11,518 nt of DNA. It comes from DATBLZ01 sp036555065. Lineage in GTDB: Bacteria > Pseudomonadota > Gammaproteobacteria > Steroidobacterales > Rariloculaceae. The notes below the pieces were generated by a model. That model ran no database searches, was not told the DNA's origin, and saw only the letters and a list, made by a program, of their open reading frames with translations. Shown here piece after piece: positions 6,716 to 11,518 of this stretch. Where the stretch lies: assembly GCA_036555065.1 (NCBI GenBank), contig DATBLZ010000022.1, forward strand, positions 1 through 11,518. The letters run 5' to 3'. Each line of letters begins with the position of its first letter. The first letter of the stretch is position 1. The translations under genes were made by a program, and so were the position numbers.

Positions 6716-8031
6716 AAGTGGGAGCGCCCTCAGTCGCGACTCTTTTCCTGACCGCATCCGCGGCGCTCGCCAATCCCAACATCCCGGCCCCGCCGCAGAG
6801 CGAGCCGATCCTGATCACGAACGCCGTGATTCACACGGTCAGCGGTGCCACGATCGAGAACGGCCGGATGCTCTTCGACGGCGGGCGCATTCAGGCGATC
6901 GCCGGCCCGAGCGAATCGATTGCGACTCCTGCGCGCGTCATCGACGTCGGCGGTAAGCACGTCTATCCGGGCATGATCAGCGCACAGTCGGTGCTCGGTC
7001 TCGTCGAGATCGACGCCGTGCGCGCGACGATCGACACGACAGAGCCCGGGCTCGTGAACCCGAACGTTCGCGCCGACGTCGCGGTGAATCCCGATAGCGA
7101 GCTCATTCCCGTCACGCGCGCGAACGGCGTGCTCGCGGCGCTCACGGTTCCGCAGGCGGGTAGCGGGAGCGTCATCGTCGGCCAGTCGGCGGTCATCGCG
7201 CTCGACGGCTGGACGATCGAGGACATGACGATCAAAGCGCCTGCGGGTCTGCACGTCGTCTGGCCGCAGATGCGATTCGCCGACGATCTGCCGGACGAGC
7301 GAAAGAAGGAGCTCGAGAAAACGCGCGACGAGCGGCTGCGCGCGATCGAGGAAAGCTTCGAGGCTGCCCGGGCCTACCGCCTGCTGCCGGCTGCCGATCG
7401 GCCGTTCGAGGTCGATCTGCGTTGGGAATCGATGCAGCCCGTGCTCGAGGGCAACATGCCCGTGTTCGCGCACGTTCAGGACCTGCTCCAGATACGCCAT
7501 GCGCTCCACATCGCGGACGAGTATGGGTTGCGCATGATCCTCGTCGGCGCCGCCGACGCGTGGCGCGTCGCCGATCTGCTCGCCGAGAAACGCATCCCGG
7601 TTATCGTCGGTGCCGTGCAGCGGTTGCCGTTGAGAGCCTGGGAGGACTATTCGACGCCGTTTCAGAACGCGGCGAAGCTGCAAGCCGCCGGTGTTTTGTT
7701 CGCGATCGCGACGGGCGGCGATTCGAATTCGGCGCCGAACGAGCGCAATCTGCCGTACGAGGCAGCCAAGGCCGTCGCGCACGGTTTGCCGCACGATGAA
7801 GCCTTGAAAGCGGTGACGCTGTACCCGGCGCAGATTCTCGGTGTCGCCGATCGGCTCGGTTCGCTCGAGTCCGGCAAAGACGCGACGTTCATCGTGACCG
7901 ACGGCGATCCGCTCGAGATCACGACCCACGTCGAGCGCGCGTTCATCCTCGGCCGCGAGCTCGATCTCACAACGCGGCAAACGGTTCTGTACGAGAAGTA
8001 TCGCGAGAGGTTGCGCCAGCGAGGGCATTGA
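6712..8031 (+). CDS. Exported amidohydrolase-like protein lacking the HxH metal motif (probable pseudoenzyme partner)
   Basis: The product is 439 residues. The signal peptide is about 1-20 (VATLFLTASAALA/NP). The N-terminal strand set ILITNAVIHTVSGATIENGR...GGRIQAIAG and the C-terminal LGSLESGKDATFIVTDGDPL are hallmarks of the COG1228 amidohydrolase fold. Where active members have D-x-H-x-H, this protein reads YPGMISAQSVLGLVEI (residues 85-100), so both first metal ligands are absent. His254 (VFAHVQDL) and Asp337 (ATGGDSN) remain at positions matching later ligands. It resembles the degenerate N-terminal domain of the upstream 1004-residue protein (shared NPxVR, L-G/A-AL-VP, GQSA and ILVG/ALVG segments) more than the intact C-terminal domain. 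A regulatory, scaffolding or altered-chemistry role is inferred. Its gene overlaps the upstream gene by 4 nt, which suggests equimolar production and perhaps a complex. Confidence 0.8.
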   Translation: MKVGAPSVATLFLTASAALANPNIPAPPQSEPILITNAVIHTVSGATIENGRMLFDGGRIQAIAGPSESIATPARVIDVGGKHVYPGMISAQSVLGLVEIDAVRATIDTTEPGLVNPNVRADVAVNPDSELIPVTRANGVLAALTVPQAGSGSVIVGQSAVIALDGWTIEDMTIKAPAGLHVVWPQMRFADDLPDERKKELEKTRDERLRAIEESFEAARAYRLLPAADRPFEVDLRWESMQPVLEGNMPVFAHVQDLLQIRHALHIADEYGLRMILVGAADAWRVADLLAEKRIPVIVGAVQRLPLRAWEDYSTPFQNAAKLQAAGVLFAIATGGDSNSAPNERNLPYEAAKAVAHGLPHDEALKAVTLYPAQILGVADRLGSLESGKDATFIVTDGDPLEITTHVERAFILGRELDLTTRQTVLYEKYRERLRQRGH

Positions 8032-8032
8032 A

Positions 8033-8314
8033 ATGACAGCGAGATTCCTGATCGAGGTTCCGCACGAAGACACAACTTATGCGTGTGCGCAGGTCGTCGA
8101 CGTCTTTCTCAAGAGCGGGTCCCACTTCTTGACTCATGCGGAATGGGGCTGCAAGGACGGACAGCACAAAGCCTGGCTCATCGTGGACGTTGATAATAAG
8201 GACGAAGCCCGCCGAATTCTGCCGCCGGGAATGCGAACGCACGCAAAGATCGTGCAGCTCAATACATTCACGCGAGAGGAGATCGAGGAAATACTTCGTC
8301 ATCATAAGCCTTAG
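8033..8314 (+). CDS. Small conserved-looking protein of unknown function, 93 aa
   Basis: No signal peptide or membrane segment is seen, so it is probably cytoplasmic. The pattern is a strand (ARFLIEVPHE), a helix (CAQVVDVFLKSGSHF), a strand (HKAWLIVDVDN), a helix (KDEARRILPPGM), a strand (AKIVQLNTF) and a helix (TREEIEEILR). It resembles a ferredoxin-like or dimeric alpha-beta barrel fold. Cys18 and Cys40 and several His residues (11, 31, 35, 45) are present. No precise family is claimed. The ATG at 8033 follows the upstream stop by 1 nt, with GAGGG about 7 nt before it, so it is almost certainly co-transcribed with the two amidohydrolase genes. Base composition starts to fall within this gene. 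Confidence 0.65.
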   Translation: MTARFLIEVPHEDTTYACAQVVDVFLKSGSHFLTHAEWGCKDGQHKAWLIVDVDNKDEARRILPPGMRTHAKIVQLNTFTREEIEEILRHHKP

Positions 8315-8363
8315 GGCGACGATGCGGGTGTGGGTTGTCGTTAGCGCTCGGGGTTAGACGGTT

Positions 8364-9485
8364 ATGCACACTAGTCACCAATTTGCCGTGCTGGTCGCGA
8401 TTGGATGCGCAGCTGGAGGGGGGTTGGCACAGACCGCGGGCAACCTACCTGAGTCGGACACGTCAACCATCGGATACCCTTCTGTCGAGGCTGCTCTGAG
8501 GGCGCTTCGGGAGAAGCCAGAAGTAACGTTTCGGACCGAGAACGGTTGGCTGATCGCAGAAGATCGACGAGAATTTACGATTTGGTCCTTTGCGCCCGAG
8601 GGGCATCCAAGTCATCCGACGGCGGTCAAGCGCTCCGTCGTGGTTAGGGACGACAACACCCACGTAGAAATGAGCATTCGTTGCGAAGCCGACAAGATTT
8701 CCTGCGACAACATCCTGCTTCAGTTTCAAGCGATCAATGGACGCTTCGCAGACATCGCCGTCGAGCCTCTAGGGAACGGGCGATACGAGCTATCCCTCGC
8801 TTCAGAGACCATCCTGGGCATTGAGGAGGCTCAGGCGCTCCTATTGCCAAAGGCAGCAGAGCTGTGTGAAGGCTCGCGCCCCGTTTTGGGGCGCTACCGT
8901 TTCGCTAGCACCGAACCCATCGAGCAGGTTGCCGAGGAACCGTCGTCCTTCACTTTCATTCAGGAGCTCGAGTGTTCTGCCCCGAGTCCTTCCGCGGCCG
9001 ACGTCGCGACTTCCCCCACACTTGGCTCGACCGCGGAGGCCGAGGAAGTCAAGAACACCGTCCGAGCGATGTCGATCGAGTACTTCGAGGACATCGCAAA
9101 TGAACGGTACGAAAAGGCTTATGCTGTCGTCGACGCAGGCCTGCGAGGCTTGTCTACCCCCGAATCATGGGAAGCCGAGAAACGGTCTTTCCGCTCAGAC
9201 GTGGGTGTTCCGGTAAAGCTGCAAATCGCGCGTCTCACCTTGTACGACAACCCGCCCGGCGCGCCGCAGCCGGGGCTATATGTGGCTGCAGACTTTAATA
9301 ACGAGTACGAGGAGGCACCCATTCATTGCGGTTACCTAATGTGGTTGCGTATCGAGGAAGGCGCGTTTCGTATCGTTCGCGAGGAGTCTGGACACGTCAC
9401 CTCCGAACAGTTGCTGTCTATGCCGGATAACCAGCTCTCGACCATTCGGCAGCGATTCGGGTGTGTTGCGCTCCAACGTGACTAA
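8364..9485 (+). CDS. Exported six-cysteine protein with a DUF4019-like C-terminal domain
   Basis: The product is 373 residues. A signal peptide is predicted at about 1-22 (FAVLVAIGCAAGGGLA). The first half (about 35-205) has short beta-rich segments (VTFRTENGWLIAE, FTIWSFAPEGH, HVEMSIRCE, DIAVEPLGNGRYELSL) and no recognised family. An Ala/Ser/Pro linker (205-225) precedes a C-terminal domain (about 226-367) with YEKAYAVVDAGLRG, ESWEAEKRSFRSDVG, PGLYVAADFNNEYEEA and a closing GAFRIVREE. This order of helix, 'SW..E...FR', 'PG.YV...F....' resembles DUF4019, a domain of unknown function. The mature protein has six cysteines (107, 114, 168, 203, 322, 367), which suggests periplasmic disulfides. 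The ATG at 8364 is the first possible start after an in-frame TAG at 8355; the Shine-Dalgarno is poor. The DNA is clearly less GC-rich than its neighbours (29/60 at 8521-8580). Confidence 0.6.
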   Translation: MHTSHQFAVLVAIGCAAGGGLAQTAGNLPESDTSTIGYPSVEAALRALREKPEVTFRTENGWLIAEDRREFTIWSFAPEGHPSHPTAVKRSVVVRDDNTHVEMSIRCEADKISCDNILLQFQAINGRFADIAVEPLGNGRYELSLASETILGIEEAQALLLPKAAELCEGSRPVLGRYRFASTEPIEQVAEEPSSFTFIQELECSAPSPSAADVATSPTLGSTAEAEEVKNTVRAMSIEYFEDIANERYEKAYAVVDAGLRGLSTPESWEAEKRSFRSDVGVPVKLQIARLTLYDNPPGAPQPGLYVAADFNNEYEEAPIHCGYLMWLRIEEGAFRIVREESGHVTSEQLLSMPDNQLSTIRQRFGCVALQRD

Positions 9486-9900
9486 GAGCGTAAGAAAGTC
9501 AGGCGCGAGCCAGGGCCTGTCCGCGACCGAGCAAATCTTGCGAAAAATCGCCGCGCTCGGCGATTGGCGCGGACAGACGCTCGGCCGAATGCGCAAGCTC
9601 ATCAAGGAAGCCGAGCCCGACGTCGTCGAGGAGTGGAAGTGGATGGGCACGCCGGTTTGGTCGCACGACGGTATCATCTGCACGGGCGAGTCCTACAAGA
9701 GCGCCGTGAAGCTCACGTTCGCCAAAGGCGCAGCTCTCAAGGATCCGGCGCGCCTTTTCAACTCGAGTCTCGACGGCAACGTGCGCCGCGCCATCGACAT
9801 CCACGAAGGAGAGGAAGTCGACGCGTCCGCCTTCAAGGCGCTCGTTCGCGAAGCGGTCGTGCTCAACAGCGCCGCTAAGTCGAAACGTTCAAAGAGCTAG
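9478..9900 (+). CDS. DUF1801 domain protein
   Basis: The product is 140 residues from the GTG at 9478, which overlaps the previous stop by 8 nt. A GTG at 9463 would add five residues. Neither start has a good Shine-Dalgarno, so the start is uncertain. A basic N-terminus (TKSVRKSG) precedes the domain: LRKIAALGDWRGQTLGRMRK, EAEPDVVEEWKWMGTPVWSH, GIICTGESYKSAVKLTFAKG, LFNSSLDGNVRRAIDI. The combination 'DVVEEWKW..PVW...G.IC....YK..VKLTF..GA.L.DP..LFN' is characteristic of DUF1801 (YdhG/frataxin-like fold) proteins. Some members are called iron chaperones, though their function is not settled. It is probably cytoplasmic. Codon usage returns to the high-GC style. It converges on the YeiH-type gene with interlocking TAG stops. 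Confidence 0.8.
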   Translation: MTKSVRKSGASQGLSATEQILRKIAALGDWRGQTLGRMRKLIKEAEPDVVEEWKWMGTPVWSHDGIICTGESYKSAVKLTFAKGAALKDPARLFNSSLDGNVRRAIDIHEGEEVDASAFKALVREAVVLNSAAKSKRSKS

Positions 9901-11240
9901 AGCGCCGCCCAGTACGATCCGAACACGAGCACCGCGAGCACGAAGCCGATCACGACATTGACGGCGACGCCGGTGGTGAACGCCCAGAAGGGCTTCGAGC
10001 CCGCGGCCGCGAGCTCGCGGAAGCGCGTCGTGAGGCCGATCGAGAAGAAGCAAAAGATGAAGGCCCAAGTGCGCAAAGACCGAATCGGTGCGACGAAGTC
10101 CGGCTGCACGAGCGCCTCGAATTCGTCGCGCGCGTAACCGCTCGCGACCGCCGTCACGAAGAGCGACGTCAGCGCGAATCCCAAAACGAACTTCGGAAAC
10201 CGCCGCCAAATTTCGGCCGGACTGGCTTTCCGTGCTTGGCCCGACTCACCGGCATCCCAACGTGTCGTTGCGACGATCGCGAGAATGAACGCCCAGATGC
10301 CGATCCAAATATCGCGCCCAACGACCTTCATGAGCGTGAACGAATTGACGGCGTCGTCGGCCGAGCCTTCGATCTCGGGCAGGCGCTCGGCGAGGTTGCC
10401 GTAGGCCTGCGCGGCGGCGAAGCCCGCGGCATCGGCGAATTCCGAGTTGCCGATCCACGCGCCCGCAACGCCCGCGTGCAACCCCAAGGCGCGCGACGCA
10501 AGCGGTAAAAAGAAGATCATGACGATCGCCCAGAGGATGACGAGCGTGATCGAGATCGGCGCGTGCTCCTTTTTTGCACCCACGGCGCCGGCGATCGCGA
10601 TCGATGCCGACACACCGCAGACGGCCCCACCGGCGCCGAGCGTCGCGCAGAGCCGCTTGTCGAGACCCAGCCGCTTGCCCGTGAAGTAGATGACGAGGAA
10701 CGTCGTGATCGACACGATCGTCGCCTGCACGATCGCGATCGGTCCCGCCCAAATGATTAGCGTGAATGGCAGCGTCGCGCCCATGAGCACGATGCCGGTT
10801 TTGATGTAGTACTCGACGCGGAATCCGGCATCGAGCCAGCTCGGCAACCCAATCAAGTTCGAGATCGCGAGCCCGAGCAACAGCGCAACGAGCGGGGGCT
10901 CGAGGTTATAACGCGACGCGTAGATCCAAGAGCCGACGGCCGCGATCGCCACCGCGCAGACGAAGACGAACGCGAACGCCGGAAGGAACTCGCGCACGCG
11001 CACGCCCATGAGCGCGACGCTGGCACCGAAGGCGCCGGCCCAGAGCGCAAACTGCGCGACGTAGCGCGGCCAGGCCGAGGCGAAATGCGCACCTAGCTCG
11101 CCGAATGTGGACCACTGCGGAGGAGCTACTGCGATCCAGCGGATCGACGATCCCGCCTCGAAGAACGCCCATGCGACGACGACGAGGCCGAAGCCGAGCC
11201 AGATCGCCCACCCATCTTCCTTACGCAGCAGGTCGGTCAC
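9897..11240 (-). CDS. yeiH: YeiH/UPF0324 family putative sulfate exporter, with extra N-terminal membrane region
   Basis: The product is 447 residues, an inner-membrane protein with about 11-12 hydrophobic segments. The core (about 112-447) carries the family pattern: PPLVALLLGLAISN, YYIKTGIVLMGATL, the glycine-rich LGAGGAVCGVSASIAIAGA (201-219), ITLVILWAIVMIFFLPLASR, GAWIGNSEFADAAG and the terminal FFSIGLTTRFREL. The E. coli protein is about 349 residues, and the extra length here is an N-terminal region (about 1-105) with two or three further hydrophobic segments. Some family members export sulfite or sulfate in sulfonate metabolism, but no sulfonate gene is visible here, so substrate is unproven. 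The GTG start at 11240 overlaps the TGA of the upstream gene (GTGA), which suggests coupled translation. Its stop interlocks with that of the DUF1801 gene. Confidence 0.85.
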   Translation of the reverse strand: MTDLLRKEDGWAIWLGFGLVVVAWAFFEAGSSIRWIAVAPPQWSTFGELGAHFASAWPRYVAQFALWAGAFGASVALMGVRVREFLPAFAFVFVCAVAIAAVGSWIYASRYNLEPPLVALLLGLAISNLIGLPSWLDAGFRVEYYIKTGIVLMGATLPFTLIIWAGPIAIVQATIVSITTFLVIYFTGKRLGLDKRLCATLGAGGAVCGVSASIAIAGAVGAKKEHAPISITLVILWAIVMIFFLPLASRALGLHAGVAGAWIGNSEFADAAGFAAAQAYGNLAERLPEIEGSADDAVNSFTLMKVVGRDIWIGIWAFILAIVATTRWDAGESGQARKASPAEIWRRFPKFVLGFALTSLFVTAVASGYARDEFEALVQPDFVAPIRSLRTWAFIFCFFSIGLTTRFRELAAAGSKPFWAFTTGVAVNVVIGFVLAVLVFGSYWAAL

Positions 11241-11518
11241 TCGGCGTCGAGGACCCAGCGGCCGTCCCAGGCCGCGAGCTCGTAACGATCCGTGAGCGGG
11301 AAGCTCGGCGGGCGCAGATTCGTGAGCCGGTCGTCGAACTGAAGTTTCGTGCGGAATCTCGGCTCCGTGGCCGATACCGAGCCCGCGGCGACGCTGCCGT
11401 AGACGCTGAGCGTTGCGAGCTCGCGCGTGCCGTAGCTGCGCACGGTGAAGGACCGCTTCGCGAAGATTGCTGCGTGCACGGTCAAGTTGCCGGGTCCCGT
11501 CGATTCCGGCTCGGCGAT
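11237..11518 (-). CDS. C-terminal fragment of an unidentified protein, possibly pilus-assembly related (5' end outside window)
   Basis: The frame is open from the right edge of the window to TGA at 11237-11239, giving 93 residues. It contains GNLTVHAAIFAKRSFTVRSY, ATLSVYGSVAAGSVSATEPR, FRTKLQFDDRL and a closing FPLTDRYELAAWDGRWVLDA. Short Thr/Ser/Val-rich strands with 'TVHAAIFA' and 'YGS.AAGS' resemble the tails of some PilX-like or other surface-exposed pilus-associated proteins. This is memory-based and weak. A TTG at 11485 could in principle be a start, but the frame continues upstream without a stop and there is no Shine-Dalgarno, so the gene most likely begins outside. It overlaps the YeiH-type gene by 4 nt. 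Confidence 0.5.
   Translation of the reverse strand: MAEPESTGPGNLTVHAAIFAKRSFTVRSYGTRELATLSVYGSVAAGSVSATEPRFRTKLQFDDRLTNLRPPSFPLTDRYELAAWDGRWVLDAE

Noticed and set aside
2972..6757. A very long minus-strand open frame opposite the amidohydrolase gene, continuous with the Tat-protein gene
   Set aside because: Its codons are in exact antiparallel register with the plus-strand gene (offset a multiple of three). It is open because that gene avoids TTA, CTA and TCA codons. The translation is Arg/Glu/His-rich without protein-like motifs. Only the part from 3601 down is accepted.
6730..8073. A long minus-strand open frame opposite the 439-residue gene
   Set aside because: It has the same register effect of strong codon bias. 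The plus-strand frame has a signal peptide, family motifs and a strong Shine-Dalgarno.
8340..8363. GTTAGAC at 8353-8359 next to a lower-GC gene, considered as an integron attC core site
   Set aside because: No matching RYYYAAC partner or paired L/R arms could be found within about 130 nt upstream, and no second site follows the gene.
11237..11485. A complete 82-residue gene starting at TTG 11485
   Set aside because: The frame stays open to the window edge and the TTG has no ribosome site, so it is treated as the 3' end of a longer gene.

Overview
The window is high-GC Gram-negative DNA. The best guess is a gammaproteobacterium. The evidence is several Sec- or Tat-exported proteins, an outer-membrane beta-barrel, and short REP-like palindromes with a GTGGGAGCGGC...GCCGC core, a type common in Pseudomonas and Xanthomonas relatives. 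No rRNA, tRNA, CRISPR array, insertion sequence or phage gene was seen. The genus cannot be fixed from this sequence.

Left part (1-3601). The 3' end of a glutathione S-transferase gene on the plus strand runs into a four-gene minus-strand block. Read 5' to 3', the block encodes a small Tat-signal protein of unknown function (3601-2972), a covalent-FAD oxidoreductase of the vanillyl-alcohol oxidase / p-cresol methylhydroxylase family (2915-1317), a one-haem cytochrome c (1320-877), and an outer-membrane beta-barrel protein (871-143). The last three are tightly packed (ATGA overlap, then 5 nt). The flavoprotein and cytochrome look like a two-subunit periplasmic flavocytochrome of the PchF/PchC or eugenol hydroxylase type. 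It would oxidise a para-alkylphenol and pass electrons to the cytochrome.

REP-like palindromes lie inside two genes of this block. Two, plus a partial unit, form much of the predicted signal-peptide core of the cytochrome. Another forms the C-terminal tail and stop of the Tat protein. All five GCTCCCACA-type units sit in the same codon phase and give VGA-type peptides.

Middle (3602-8314). After a 99-nt divergent intergenic region with a candidate sigma-70 promoter comes a plus-strand operon. It encodes a 1004-residue exported double-domain amidohydrolase, a 439-residue exported amidohydrolase-like protein (ATGA overlap, strong Shine-Dalgarno), and a 93-residue conserved-looking small protein (1-nt gap). 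Only the C-terminal domain of the first protein keeps the metal-binding histidines. The other two amidohydrolase domains have lost the HxH motif, so one likely enzyme is accompanied by two likely pseudoenzyme domains.

Right part (8315-11518). An exported six-cysteine protein with a DUF4019-like C-terminus lies in DNA of visibly lower GC, followed by a DUF1801 protein. Converging on them from the right are a YeiH/UPF0324 membrane transporter with an extra N-terminal membrane region, and the 3' end of another minus-strand gene, possibly pilus related. Both convergent gene pairs in the window end by sharing one CTAG palindrome as two opposite TAG stops.
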